Part shown: positions 20,162 to 29,817 of the stretch, in pieces | Numbering within the stretch: position 1 is the first letter of the stretch | Layout of the letters: the number at the start of each line of letters is the position of its first letter | Source: Solirubrobacteraceae bacterium | Lineage (GTDB): Bacteria > Actinomycetota > Thermoleophilia > Solirubrobacterales > Solirubrobacteraceae | DNA: 64,000 bases | Assembly: GCA_025451035.1 (NCBI GenBank) | Contig: JANWLE010000069.1 | Location: forward strand, 117,717-181,716 | Direction: 5' to 3' | Notes under the pieces: model-generated | Told to the model about the DNA's origin: nothing | What the model saw: the letters and a program-made list of their open reading frames with translations, nothing else | Databases searched by the model: none | Program-made: the position numbers and the translations under genes

Positions 20162-23100
20162 ATGAGGCTAGCTGCTGCGCGGCTTGCGGGCGTGTTGGCT
20201 GCGACGACGATGTTCTTGGCGAGTGGGGCCGGCTCAGTACAGGCGGCGAGTTTCGGTATCGAACGTTTCGAAGCGGGGACGTGCACTGAAGACAGCAGTG
20301 CCGCGCACTGCACGAAGGAAACGCCGGAAAAGTTCTACAGACAGGCTGCCGGCCATCCCAACGTCGGTATCACCGACATCAAGTTCAACAGCCATACAGT
20401 CATTCCGGGGGTGCTGGTCGAACCTGTCGGCAAAGTAAAAACGATACGGGTCGACATTCCGCCGGGTCTAGCCGTCAACCCCGAGGCGGTCCCCAAGTGC
20501 ACCGAAGAACAGCTCGAAGCCGGCGCCTGCACCTTGGCGTCCAAGCTTGGTGTAGACGAAATCACGACGGTGACCGAAAAAAGTCTGGGAGTCTTCGAAA
20601 GCATTACGATTCCGGCGGTCGTCTATGACATCGAACCGGGCGCCAAACACCCTGGCGTGCCCTCGTTGTTCGGGTTCGACCTAGCCCCCGGCGCACCCCC
20701 CACCTATCTTGTGGGCGGGGTGAGCTGGCACCCTGAATCAGAAGCGGAATTTGCCCCCACAAAATTTCCCACGGGTGACTTCCACGAGTTCTTCACGATC
20801 TTCGAAATACCGGAAAGCGTTCCGTTCATCGAGACCCGACTGGTCACCGAAGGCAAGGCATTCATCCCGACCCAGGGGACAGGACCGTTCGTCACGATGC
20901 CGAGCTCGTGCACCGAAAAACCCAACCCGATTTCGAGCGCTGTTGTCGAATCATGGAACAAAGAAAGGGATGAGAAGGAGTTCGAAGCGCCTTTCGGGGC
21001 CAATGGCTGCGACAAAGTTCCCTTCGAACCAAGCGTCAAGGTGGAGCCTGCCACGGCGCAGTCTGATCGTACGGACGGGGCAACCGTCAAAGTGGAAGTG
21101 CCGCAAAACGCCGATCCGGAAGGGATCAACTCCTCCACGCTGAAGGACGCCCACGTCACCCTGCCGGAAGGCATGACGCTCAACCCCTCGGTGGTCAACG
21201 GGCTGGAAACATGCACCGACGCCCAGTTCGGCAAGGGAACGGCTGCTCCCGTCACCTGCCCCGCCGGCTCGCAGATCGGAACGGTGACGATCGAAACCCC
21301 CGACCTGCCAGCCAAGTCGCTCGTCGGCAACGTCTATGCGGGGTCGCCGCTAAGCACCAACCCCGAATCGGGCCAGGAGTACAGGATCTTCATCGCTGTC
21401 GAGTCAGTGCACTACGGAGTCACCATACGACTGCTCGGAATGGTGAACGCCAGCACCGCCACGGGACGGCTCACCACCGCGGTACTCGAAAATCCACCGA
21501 TTCCCTTCAGTGACTTCAGCGTCACGCTCGATGGCCCGCACGTGCCGCTCGCCAATCCGCTCAGCTGTGGGGCGGCGACCCCAGCTGGGATATTCGCCCC
21601 CTACAGCCAGAACCCGCCCTCCGAGTCCATCGCGGGAACGCCGTTCACCGTCGATTTCGACGGCAAAGGCGGTGTCTGCGCCTCGCCGTTGCCGTTCGCG
21701 CTCGCCCAGAGCACCGCGACTGCGCCGACGACGGGCGGCTCGACCACGAGCTTCACTTTCACCCTGACACGCGGTGACGGCAACCAATACCTCTCTAAGG
21801 TGAGCGCCACGCTGCCGCCGGGCCTTGTCGGCAAGGTTCCGTCGGTCACGCTCTGCGGTGAAGCGCAGGCCAATGCCGGCACCTGTCCGGCCGCTAGCCA
21901 GATCGGTGCCGTCAACGTGGCTCTTGGCGCGGGGAGCAGTCCGCTCAAGCTCTCCGGCACGGCGTATCTGACCGGTCCCTACGCGGGCGCCCCTTACGGT
22001 CTCTCGGTCGTGGTGAACGCCGAAAAAGTCGGCCCGTTCAACTATGGCGTGATCGTCACGCGGGCGACGATCAACATCGATCCGCACACCGCGCGTCTGA
22101 TCGTCGCCAGCACCCTGCCCACGATCGTCGGTGGGGCGCCGCTGCGCCTGAAAGCTCTGAGCGTGGATACGAACAGGCCCAACTTCATGCTCAACCCCAC
22201 TAACTGCGGCGTGCTTGCCAGCGACACGCTACTGACGTCCACCTTCAACTCAACGCAAGCCGTCTCAAGCCCCTTCCAGGCGACAGGCTGCTCAGCCCTC
22301 GGCTTCAGCCCGAAGTTCACGGTCTCGACGAACGCGAAAGCCACCAAAGTCAACGGCACGAGCCTGACGGTCAAGGTGGGCTATCCAGGCGGCATGCAAG
22401 CGAACATCAAGTCCGTCTTCACCCAACTGCCCAAGCAGTTGCCCTCGCGCCTGAGCACGCTCAGCAAGGCATGCACGGCGGCGGTCTTCGACGCCAATCC
22501 AGGCGCCTGTCCGGCCGAATCGAGGGTCGGCACCGTGACCACGACGACCCCAGTTCTGCCCGGGAAGCTGAGCGGCCCCGCTTACTTCGTCTCGCACGGT
22601 GGGGCGGCGTTCCCTGACCTGGACATCGTCCTCACGGGCGCCAACGGCGTGACCGTGATCCTTGTCGGCAACACCAACATCGCGAACGGGATCACCACCT
22701 CGGACTTCGCCTCCATACCCGACGTGCCGGTCTCAAGCTTCGAACTGAACCTGCCTGCCGGCAAGTATTCAGCGCTGTCCGCCAACGGAAATCTGTGCAC
22801 GAAACCGTTGATCATGCCGACCACGATCACCGCCCAGAACGGCAAGGTCCTAAAGCAGAACACCCGCATCTCTGTGGTGGGCTGTGGTGTGATCATCCTC
22901 TCCCATCGCGTCAGGCACCGTCACGTTCTGCTGAAGCTGCAGGTTCCGGGGTCAGGGCGCATCGTCGCCGGTGGCAGGGATCTCAAGACAGTTCGTAGAC
23001 CCGTCAAAGGCGGCCGCGTGAGCATTTCCCTCGCGCTCAGCCGCCGCGGCCGGCAGGCGCTTGCACGTGCTCACCGGCACCACCACCATCTCAGCGTGAG

Positions 23101-23170
23101 GGTGCGCGTGCGTTTTCTCCCCGGTAAAGGGCATGGGTCGGCTGCTGGTGTGACGGTTGTGTTCAGGTAG
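20162..23170 (+). CDS. Giant secreted 18-cysteine repeat protein, copy 2
   Basis: Tandem paralogue of the preceding gene, 1002 residues from ATG 20162, which follows a GGGAGGGAGAG ribosome-binding sequence. The signal peptide ends near VQA-A and the mature protein opens with FGIERF. The cysteines repeat the same plan: C41 and C50, then 113/123/250/283, 351/366/469/506, 565/575/682/710 and 771/783/879/908. The third and fourth repeats are very similar to copy 1, even in long nucleotide stretches, while the first is the most divergent. The C-terminal domain contains a HRHHHH cluster before a final beta strand. About eight in ten Glu codons are GAA. Probably an extracellular or surface structural protein; function unknown. 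Confidence 0.85.
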   Translation: MRLAAARLAGVLAATTMFLASGAGSVQAASFGIERFEAGTCTEDSSAAHCTKETPEKFYRQAAGHPNVGITDIKFNSHTVIPGVLVEPVGKVKTIRVDIPPGLAVNPEAVPKCTEEQLEAGACTLASKLGVDEITTVTEKSLGVFESITIPAVVYDIEPGAKHPGVPSLFGFDLAPGAPPTYLVGGVSWHPESEAEFAPTKFPTGDFHEFFTIFEIPESVPFIETRLVTEGKAFIPTQGTGPFVTMPSSCTEKPNPISSAVVESWNKERDEKEFEAPFGANGCDKVPFEPSVKVEPATAQSDRTDGATVKVEVPQNADPEGINSSTLKDAHVTLPEGMTLNPSVVNGLETCTDAQFGKGTAAPVTCPAGSQIGTVTIETPDLPAKSLVGNVYAGSPLSTNPESGQEYRIFIAVESVHYGVTIRLLGMVNASTATGRLTTAVLENPPIPFSDFSVTLDGPHVPLANPLSCGAATPAGIFAPYSQNPPSESIAGTPFTVDFDGKGGVCASPLPFALAQSTATAPTTGGSTTSFTFTLTRGDGNQYLSKVSATLPPGLVGKVPSVTLCGEAQANAGTCPAASQIGAVNVALGAGSSPLKLSGTAYLTGPYAGAPYGLSVVVNAEKVGPFNYGVIVTRATINIDPHTARLIVASTLPTIVGGAPLRLKALSVDTNRPNFMLNPTNCGVLASDTLLTSTFNSTQAVSSPFQATGCSALGFSPKFTVSTNAKATKVNGTSLTVKVGYPGGMQANIKSVFTQLPKQLPSRLSTLSKACTAAVFDANPGACPAESRVGTVTTTTPVLPGKLSGPAYFVSHGGAAFPDLDIVLTGANGVTVILVGNTNIANGITTSDFASIPDVPVSSFELNLPAGKYSALSANGNLCTKPLIMPTTITAQNGKVLKQNTRISVVGCGVIILSHRVRHRHVLLKLQVPGSGRIVAGGRDLKTVRRPVKGGRVSISLALSRRGRQALARAHRHHHHLSVRVRVRFLPGKGHGSAAGVTVVFR

Positions 23171-23223
23171 CGCCCGGCGTGAGAGCCACGACGCGCCTGG
23201 TTCACTAGACGTGTACAGCTGAC

Positions 23224-23251
23224 TTGCGCGCGCGCCGCTACGCGCTAGATT
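23224..23251 (+). promoter_or_regulatory. Promoter of the GAF-GGDEF gene
   Basis: A -35-like TTGCGC at 23224-23229, a 16-bp spacer and TAGATT at 23246-23251, which lies 7 nt before the GTG at 23259. No Shine-Dalgarno sequence is present, so the transcript is probably leaderless. Confidence 0.5.
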
Positions 23252-23258
23252 GCGGGGA

Positions 23259-24281
23259 GTGGAGATTGTGTCCCAGGAGCGGGGGGCCGTACCTGACGCC
23301 GAAGCGGTGCTCGGCGGCATCCGGCGGCTGAGCCTGCTCGCCGATCACGCGGAGGATCCCGAGTCGATCTTCAAGGCGCTTGCGGGCGAGCTGTTGTCGA
23401 TGCTTGAGACCGATGAGGTTCAGGTCCACCACATCTCGCCGGCCGGCGCAGACCCGGAGCTCGTGATCGTCTACATGTTCGACGGCGAGGGCAGTCTCAC
23501 CTACCGCCTGCCACGCTCTGAGCGCGCCCCCGGCGTGAGCTGGGTGGCGAACACCGGCCGGAGCTTCTTGGCGGCCAATCCACGCGAGCTCGAGGCGAGC
23601 CTGCCGCGCCTTGCGATCATGGGCGGCGTCCGCTCGGCCGCGCTGCTCCCGCTCACGGTCAGCGGCGAGGTGCGCGTGGTGGTCGTGCTCGTACGCCACG
23701 ACGGGGAGGTCTTTGACGACGCCGCCATAGGGCTCGCGGGCACCCTTGTCGGCCAAGCCGCCACCGCCCTGGCGCTGCTGCACGCTCGCGCTGAGGCCGG
23801 CACAGACCCTCTCACGGGCTGCATGAACCGTCGCGCGATGCACCAGCGCCTGAAGGAGGAGATCGGCCGCGCCTACCGCACCGAGAGCCCGCTCGCCTGC
23901 TTGCTGGCGGACCTCGACAACTTCAAGGCTGTCAACGATGACTACGGTCACCCGGCTGGCGACAAAGTGCTGCAGGAAGTCGCGCAGGCGCTGATGGGCG
24001 AGTTCAGGGCATTCGATCGTGTGGCTCGCTACGGGGGAGACGAGTTCGTCGTGATCCTGCCAAACGCCGATCTCGACAAGGCGACCGCGGCTGCGCAGCG
24101 CGCCCTCGTGCGGCTCCAGGCGCTGCCGTCCTTCGGCGACGGTGACACCGGCGTTGGCGCCTCGATCGGCGTAGCCCAGTGGCGTACGCCCATGACCGCG
24201 GAGGAGCTCCTGCAGGCGTGCGACGAGGCCCTCTTGCGCTCCAAGCGAGACGGCAAGGGCCGAATTACCCGCGTCGGCTAG
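23259..24281 (+). CDS. Soluble GAF-GGDEF diguanylate cyclase
   Basis: Cytoplasmic c-di-GMP synthase of 340 residues. A GAF-like sensor domain covers about residues 15-170. The GGDEF domain follows, with DPLTGCMNRRAMHQ, ADLDNFKAVNDDYGHPAGD and an intact RYGGDEF active site. The inhibitory site is RAFD, an intact RxxD at the correct five-residue spacing, so product inhibition is expected. I see no membrane segment or signal peptide. GTG 23259 is preferred to the TTG at 23250 because of the adjacent -10 element. It lies directly downstream of the two giant secreted genes on the same strand. Confidence 0.92.
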   Translation: MEIVSQERGAVPDAEAVLGGIRRLSLLADHAEDPESIFKALAGELLSMLETDEVQVHHISPAGADPELVIVYMFDGEGSLTYRLPRSERAPGVSWVANTGRSFLAANPRELEASLPRLAIMGGVRSAALLPLTVSGEVRVVVVLVRHDGEVFDDAAIGLAGTLVGQAATALALLHARAEAGTDPLTGCMNRRAMHQRLKEEIGRAYRTESPLACLLADLDNFKAVNDDYGHPAGDKVLQEVAQALMGEFRAFDRVARYGGDEFVVILPNADLDKATAAAQRALVRLQALPSFGDGDTGVGASIGVAQWRTPMTAEELLQACDEALLRSKRDGKGRITRVG

Positions 24282-24411
24282 CTTGCCTATCGCCGCGACC
24301 GGCGCCCGCAGACATGCGCTCTCGCGCTGAGTTACGACCAGCAGGCCTTTAGCGCGGCGCTCTGCGAGACTGGAGCCTAGACCACAATATCCAGATCCAT
24401 GGAGGCGTCCA

Positions 24412-27291
24412 ATGTCTCAAAACACCTCTGGCGCTAAGGCCACGCTCGCGATCGCCGGACGCGAGTACGAGATCTTTCGCCTGGATGCCCTTCAGTCACG
24501 CTTTGATGTGGCGCGCCTGCCGTTCTCGCTGAAGATCCTGCTCGAGAACTTGCTGCGTGCCGAGAGCGATGGGACCGTCGGTGCCGAGCAGGTCGAGCAG
24601 CTCGCGCGCTGGGACGCTCACGCCCAACCGAGTAAGGAGATCGCGTTCAAGCCAGCGCGCGTCTTGATGCAGGACTTCACCGGCGTTCCTGGCGTTGTCG
24701 ACCTCGCGGCGATGCGCGATGGGATGGCTCAGATGGGCGGCGACCCGTCGAAGATCAACCCGCTTGTCCCAGCGGAGCTCGTGATCGACCACTCGGTACA
24801 GGTCGATATGTTCGGCACGCGCGAGGCCTTCCGCTTCAACGCCGAGCGGGAGTTCGAGCGCAACAAGGAGCGCTACTCGTTTTTGCGCTGGGGTCAGGGC
24901 GCCTTCGACAACCTTGCTGTGGTGCCACCGGACACGGGGATCGTGCACCAGGTGAACATCGAGTACCTCGCTCGCGTCGTCTTCCGCGAGGAGGGCGCGG
25001 GAGATCGCGCCCCGCGGCTGTACCCCGACACGCTCGTCGGCACCGACTCACATACGACGATGGTCAACGGCCTGGGGGTGCTTGGCTGGGGCGTGGGCGG
25101 CATCGAGGCTGAGGCGGCCATGCTGGGGCAGCCGATCTCGATGCTCATTCCACAGGTGCTCGGCTTCAAGCTGCACGGGCAGCTGCCCGAGGGCGCCACC
25201 GCAACGGACCTCGTGTTGACGGTGACCGAGATGCTGCGTGAGCGAGGCGTCGTGGGCATGTTCGTCGAGTTCTACGGCGAGGGCCTGGCGGGGCTGCCGA
25301 TCGCCGACAGGGCCACCATCGGCAACATGTCGCCGGAGTTCGGATCGACCTGCGCGATCTTCCCGATCGACTCAGAGACGCTGCGCTACCTGCAGTTCAC
25401 GGGGCGCGATCGCGAGCAGATCGAGATAGTCGAGGCTTACGCCCGCGAGCAGCACCTGTGGCATGAGCCAGGTGAAGAGGAGCCGACCTTCTCAGACACA
25501 GTCGAGCTCGACCTCGGCGAGGTGGTGCCGAGCATCGCCGGCCCCAAGCGTCCCCAGGACAGGATCGCTCTGACCGACGCCAAGCACGCGTTCGGTGAGG
25601 CACTGAAGGGTCTCGTGCCCGAATACGACTGCTGCGACGAGGCATCTGCGGAGAGTTTTCCCTCCAGCGATCCGCCCGCGTCCGCGTCGCCTGGGCACGC
25701 CCAGAGCAAGCACGATGCCGGCGCTCACAGCCCCAGCTCGCAGTCGACCGCAGCCAGCGAGTGGTCGGGTGGGCTTGCGACGGTAGCCTCGCCACATGCC
25801 GTGTCGGTCACGCTCGAGGACGGCACCGAGACCCAGCTCGATCACGGCCATGTCGTGATCGCCGCTATCACGAGCTGCACGAACACCTCGAATCCATCGG
25901 TTATGGTCGGCGCTGGCATCCTGGCCCGCAACGCCAGTGCGCGCGGGCTTCATCGCAAGCCATGGGTCAAGACCTCGCTTGCGCCAGGCTCCAAGGTTGT
26001 CACCGAATATCTCGATCGTGCAGGTCTCACCTCCTCGCTCGAGGCGCTCGGCTTCAACCTGGTCGGCTACGGCTGCACGACCTGCATTGGCAACTCCGGG
26101 CCTCTGCCTGAGGCGATATCCAAGGCTGTGAGCGACAACGACCTTGCGGTCGCCTCGGTGCTTTCGGGCAACCGCAACTTCGAGGGACGCATCAACCCCG
26201 ACGTGAAGATGAACTACCTCGCCTCCCCGCCATTGTGCGTCGCCTACGCGATCACGGGCACGATGAACATCGACATCGTGAACGAGCCGCTCGGCGTCGA
26301 CTCCAACGGAGAGGACGTGTATCTGCGTGACATCTGGCCGTCCGAGCACGAAGTCGCGCAGACGATCCAACAGGCGGTCCAGTCCGACATGTTCCGCGCG
26401 AGCTACGGCGAAGTGTATGCCGGAGATGAGCGCTGGAACTCGTTGGATGTCCCCTCGGGCGACCGTTTCGCCTGGGATGAGAGCTCTACCTACGTACGCC
26501 AGCCGCCCTACTTCCAGGATCTGCCCGCCGAGCCGGAGCCGGTGCGCGACATCGGCAGCGCGCGGATGCTGGCGCTGCTCGGCGACAGCGTCACGACGGA
26601 CCACATCTCCCCAGCCGGCGCGATCAAGCGCGATGGCCCCGCAGGCGTCTACCTGCAGGAACACGGAGTCCAGCCGAAGGACTTCAACTCCTATGGATCC
26701 CGGCGCGGCAACCACGAAGTGATGGTGCGCGGAACCTTCGCGAACATCCGCCTGCGCAACCTTCTGGGTGCAGGAGAGCGACTGCCGGAGGGGGGCGTGA
26801 CCCGCTACCTCGGGCCTCCCGGCTCGGATGTCAAAGAGCAGATGTCGATCTACGACGCGGCCATGCGCTATCAGCAGGACGGGGTGCCGCTGGTCGTGCT
26901 CGGCGGGCGCGAGTACGGCTCGGGTTCCTCTCGCGACTGGGCGGCCAAGGGCACCCGCCTATTGGGGGTACGGGCGGTGATCGCGCAGAGCTTTGAGCGT
27001 ATCCACCGCTCCAATCTGATCGGCATGGGCGTGTTGCCGCTGCAGTTCCCGGAAGGCGAGAGCGCGCAGTCGCTGGGGCTCACTGGCGAGGAGGTGCTCT
27101 CCGTCACGGGTATCGCCGAGGCGCTAGCCAACAGTTCCTCGCCGCCGCTGGTGCGAGTCCGCGCGGAGCGCGGTCGTGGCGAGCCGATCGAGTTCGACGC
27201 CCGCGTGCGTATCGACACCCCCCAGGAGGCGGAGTATTTCCGCCACGGCGGCATCCTGCCCTACGTCCTACGCGGCCTACTGGCGCGATGA
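24412..27291 (+). CDS. acnA: Aconitate hydratase
   Basis: Iron-sulfur enzyme that interconverts citrate and isocitrate in the TCA cycle. The 959 residues contain the 4Fe-4S ligands C489 (TSCTNTSNP), C555 and C558 ([11 protein letters not shown]). Other landmarks are [22 protein letters not shown] and the swivel-domain [14 protein letters not shown]. Residues about 405-455 form a Ser/Pro/Ala-rich insertion beginning [13 protein letters not shown], an insertion type I associate with actinobacterial aconitases. A good GGAGG site precedes the ATG. The stop overlaps the downstream peptidase by 4 bp. Confidence 0.97.
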   Translation: MSQNTSGAKATLAIAGREYEIFRLDALQSRFDVARLPFSLKILLENLLRAESDGTVGAEQVEQLARWDAHAQPSKEIAFKPARVLMQDFTGVPGVVDLAAMRDGMAQMGGDPSKINPLVPAELVIDHSVQVDMFGTREAFRFNAEREFERNKERYSFLRWGQGAFDNLAVVPPDTGIVHQVNIEYLARVVFREEGAGDRAPRLYPDTLVGTDSHTTMVNGLGVLGWGVGGIEAEAAMLGQPISMLIPQVLGFKLHGQLPEGATATDLVLTVTEMLRERGVVGMFVEFYGEGLAGLPIADRATIGNMSPEFGSTCAIFPIDSETLRYLQFTGRDREQIEIVEAYAREQHLWHEPGEEEPTFSDTVELDLGEVVPSIAGPKRPQDRIALTDAKHAFGEALKGLVPEYDCCDEASAESFPSSDPPASASPGHAQSKHDAGAHSPSSQSTAASEWSGGLATVASPHAVSVTLEDGTETQLDHGHVVIAAITSCTNTSNPSVMVGAGILARNASARGLHRKPWVKTSLAPGSKVVTEYLDRAGLTSSLEALGFNLVGYGCTTCIGNSGPLPEAISKAVSDNDLAVASVLSGNRNFEGRINPDVKMNYLASPPLCVAYAITGTMNIDIVNEPLGVDSNGEDVYLRDIWPSEHEVAQTIQQAVQSDMFRASYGEVYAGDERWNSLDVPSGDRFAWDESSTYVRQPPYFQDLPAEPEPVRDIGSARMLALLGDSVTTDHISPAGAIKRDGPAGVYLQEHGVQPKDFNSYGSRRGNHEVMVRGTFANIRLRNLLGAGERLPEGGVTRYLGPPGSDVKEQMSIYDAAMRYQQDGVPLVVLGGREYGSGSSRDWAAKGTRLLGVRAVIAQSFERIHRSNLIGMGVLPLQFPEGESAQSLGLTGEEVLSVTGIAEALANSSSPPLVRVRAERGRGEPIEFDARVRIDTPQEAEYFRHGGILPYVLRGLLAR

Positions 27292-28361
27292 CTGCCTCCG
27301 AGGCTGAGCTGCTGCCGGACATCCTGCGCGAACTTTTGCGTGCGCGTGGCCCCTCCGGCTATGAGACGGCTCCGGCGGCGGTGTGGCGGCAGGCGGCCGC
27401 GGAGTTCGGAGCCGAGGTCAGCACAGACTCGGTGGGTACGCCCTCGGCCAGGGTGGCGGGCCGTTCGAGCAAGCGCCTGCTGATCATGGGTCACATAGAC
27501 GAGATTGGGCTCATCGTCACACACATCGACGACGAGGGCTACCTCTGGTTTGCCCCGGTCGGTGGATGGGACGCGCAGATCCTGGTTGGGCAGCGTGTGG
27601 TGCTCGGCACTCGTTCGGGTGATGTTCGGGGGGTCATTGGCAAGAAGCCGATCCACCTGCTGCGCGATGAGGAGCGCAAGAAGGTCGCGGAACTGCGTGA
27701 CCTTCACATCGACGTGGGTGCCAAGGACGGTCAGCAGGCACGGGAAATGGTGCGAATCGGTGACGTGGCGGTGCTCGACGGCGAGCCGCTCGAGATGCCG
27801 AACGGCCGGCTGGTCTCCCGCGCGCTCGACAACCGCCTGGGGTCATTCGTGGCGCTCGAGGCGGCGCGCTTGGTGGCGCGAGCCGGCGGTGGTGATTGGG
27901 AGCTGGTAGCGACTGCCGTCGCGCAGGAGGAGACGACTTTCGGTGGCTCGCGCACCAGCTCGTTTTCGCTAAAGCCAGACGCGGCGGTCGTCGTCGACGT
28001 CACCCACGCGACCGACGCGCCGGGGATAGATGTCAAGGAGGCCGGCAAGCACGAGCTTGGTTCCGGGCCTGTCTTGAGCCGCGGTTCGACGCTACATCCC
28101 GCCCTGTTCGAGCTGCTCCACGAGACCGCCGAGAGCGAGGAGATCCCTTTCACGGTCGAGGCCTCGGGGCGCAACACCGGCACGGACGCCGATGCCGTGC
28201 ACCTCAGCCGCGGAGGGGTGCCGACGGCTCTGGTCTCGATCCCTCTGCGCTACATGCACTCACCGGTGGAGCTGGTGGCGCTCGAGGACGTGCATGCCTG
28301 CGCGCGGCTGATCGCAGCGGCCGCGCTCAGACTGAACGACCAGTTCTCGTTCGCGCGCTAA
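27288..28361 (+). CDS. M42-family metallopeptidase
   Basis: Zinc- or cobalt-dependent aminopeptidase or deblocking enzyme of the M42 (FrvX/glutamyl-aminopeptidase) family, 357 residues. Metal and catalytic features are [11 protein letters not shown] (His/Asp), [10 protein letters not shown] (Asp), AQEETTFGG (the Glu pair) and [11 protein letters not shown] (Asp), with a late [18 protein letters not shown]. The PDZ-like insertion region near residues 75-165 is present. ATG overlaps the acnA stop by 4 bp, so it is probably co-expressed with aconitase; no functional link is obvious. Confidence 0.9.
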   Translation: MTASEAELLPDILRELLRARGPSGYETAPAAVWRQAAAEFGAEVSTDSVGTPSARVAGRSSKRLLIMGHIDEIGLIVTHIDDEGYLWFAPVGGWDAQILVGQRVVLGTRSGDVRGVIGKKPIHLLRDEERKKVAELRDLHIDVGAKDGQQAREMVRIGDVAVLDGEPLEMPNGRLVSRALDNRLGSFVALEAARLVARAGGGDWELVATAVAQEETTFGGSRTSSFSLKPDAAVVVDVTHATDAPGIDVKEAGKHELGSGPVLSRGSTLHPALFELLHETAESEEIPFTVEASGRNTGTDADAVHLSRGGVPTALVSIPLRYMHSPVELVALEDVHACARLIAAAALRLNDQFSFAR

Positions 28362-28373
28362 CGCGCAACTCAT

Positions 28374-28397
28374 GGACACCCCCACATGGGGGTGTCC
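28374..28397. terminator. Bidirectional hairpin terminator
   Basis: GGACACCCCC-ACAT-GGGGGTGTCC, a perfect 10-bp GC-rich stem with a four-base loop, placed 12 bp after the M42 peptidase stop and 15 bp from the stop of the convergent cupin gene. It lacks a T-tract. Confidence 0.7.
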
Positions 28398-28412
28398 GGG
28401 TCTGGGTGGGGC

Positions 28413-28826
28413 CTAGTTACTCGTGCCGTCCAGAGCGTCCACCGGAACGCTCAAGCTTTCGAGCTCGGTCATCCCGACGACCTCGTAGACGGAGCCGGGG
28501 GTGGCGCCCAGCGCGAGCATCTCAAGGCCTTGCGGACCGGCGAAGACCTTGCGCTTAGGGGCGGGGCCGACACGCACGAATACGTCGGGCTCGAGCTCCA
28601 CTCGCTCGCCGTCTATCTCGATCCAACCGGAACCCTTGAGCGCTAGGAAGACCTCCTCCTGGCCGCTCTCGGCGTGGTCGTGGAGGGGGTAGTCGCCGTA
28701 GTCGGCGGGCATCCGGATCACCTGCATGCCGAACGAGGTGACGCCCAGCGAGGCGCGCGCCTTGACGAAGCCGCCACCATAGGCCGCCTCCATGTCTTTG
28801 ACGTGCTTGACGGTGTAGTCGCTCAT
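28413..28826 (-). CDS. Cupin-domain protein
   Basis: A 137-residue single cupin. The barrel motifs are recognisable: DYPLHDHAESGQEEVFLALKG (metal-type motif 1) and later EPDVFVRVGPAPKRKV (motif 2 region, without the usual second His). I chose ATG 28826 because it has a GGAGC ribosome-binding site; the longer frame to 28907 has no supporting signal. It may bind a small molecule or act in detoxification. The substrate cannot be inferred. Confidence 0.8.
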   Translation of the reverse strand: MSDYTVKHVKDMEAAYGGGFVKARASLGVTSFGMQVIRMPADYGDYPLHDHAESGQEEVFLALKGSGWIEIDGERVELEPDVFVRVGPAPKRKVFAGPQGLEMLALGATPGSVYEVVGMTELESLSVPVDALDGTSN

Positions 28827-28916
28827 CGTTGCTCCTGTCTGTTGGGGGTTGGATGCTCGAAGCTTGGTTTCAGCTCTCGTGCTTGCCGCGACCGGTGGTG
28901 CGCACACGGCGATCTC

Positions 28917-29792
28917 TTACTCGTTTCCATCCGCGACGGCAGGCGCGGATGCGCCACTTGGCTGCAGTACGGGTTTGTCGGTGGGCATGATGATGCCGAG
29001 TTGGCGTGACTGAGCGAGGACGGAGCCGTCGGGGGCCCAGATCACTCCGTCCTCCACGAAGAAGCCGTCATGGACCAGGCGGGCGCGAAACACCGCCAGA
29101 CAGAGCTCCTCGGGATCTTCCACTGGCCTTGTCGGAGCGTGGAAATGGACGGTCAGATCCACGGTTGGTGCGAAGGCGGGCTCTTTCAGCGCGATGAATG
29201 CGGGCGGGATCCACGCGTCGCAGAACAGCGCCAACGCGAGAGGGTCGATCGGTCTCGGCTCCGCAAAACCCGTCCATCCGCCGATTTCCATCGGCGCCTG
29301 TGCTTCCGTGAACGGGACCGCGCCGACCCGTGGCTGCATCACGAGTTTGCGCGTGAAAGGCGGGCCAAATTCGCTTATCAGACGGGAGGATTGGCGCTCT
29401 GCGGCGGGCGCCTCGACCTGTGGCATCGGCAGCTCGCTTATCTCCTCGGCCTTCCAGGGCACCGAGAAAGCAGCGAGCGCGAGCGCCATCAGCTTGCCCT
29501 CCTGCTCCATGCGCGCCGACAGTGTGCTGAGCGAGCGTCCGTGGCGCTCGATCTTCGTGTGGATCGCGACCGGTCCGGGCTTGGGCGCGCTCGCGTAGTG
29601 GATCGTCAAGGAGCGAGGCTGGCGCGAGGGGTCAGCCAGCGCCAGCGTCAGCGCGCGCAACAGGATCGCAGCCAGATAGCCGCCGTGCGGTCCTCGGCCG
29701 GCGCGCCACAGCTCAGAGACCTCGGCGGTGAAGTCACCCTCCCCGGTCGCGCAAGGCGACACCGCCGTGTCGTTGTCGAAGGAAGTGCTCAT
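28917..29792 (-). CDS. TesB-like acyl-CoA thioesterase family protein
   Basis: Double-hotdog thioesterase-like protein of 291 residues. The N-terminal hotdog has ELWRAGRGPHGGYLAAILLRAL and RSLTIHYASAPKPGPV; the C-terminal hotdog has DLTVHFHAPTRPVEDPEE and RARLVHDGFFVEDGVIWAPDG. Both fit acyl-CoA thioesterase 2 relatives. It probably hydrolyses acyl-CoA esters in the cytoplasm. The ATG at 29792 is preceded on the minus strand by TATGCT (29809-29804) and no Shine-Dalgarno sequence. The divergent HAD gene starts only 25 bp away. Confidence 0.85.
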   Translation of the reverse strand: MSTSFDNDTAVSPCATGEGDFTAEVSELWRAGRGPHGGYLAAILLRALTLALADPSRQPRSLTIHYASAPKPGPVAIHTKIERHGRSLSTLSARMEQEGKLMALALAAFSVPWKAEEISELPMPQVEAPAAERQSSRLISEFGPPFTRKLVMQPRVGAVPFTEAQAPMEIGGWTGFAEPRPIDPLALALFCDAWIPPAFIALKEPAFAPTVDLTVHFHAPTRPVEDPEELCLAVFRARLVHDGFFVEDGVIWAPDGSVLAQSRQLGIIMPTDKPVLQPSGASAPAVADGNE

Positions 29793-29803
29793 GGCAGCGG
29801 GCG

Positions 29804-29811
29804 AGCATACT
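29804..29811. promoter_or_regulatory. Overlapping divergent -10 elements
   Basis: AGCATACT contains TATGCT on the minus strand (11 nt before ATG 29792) and CATACT on the plus strand (6 nt before GTG 29818). Two divergent leaderless genes appear to share one AT-rich core. Confidence 0.45.
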
Positions 29812-29817
29812 TCAGCT

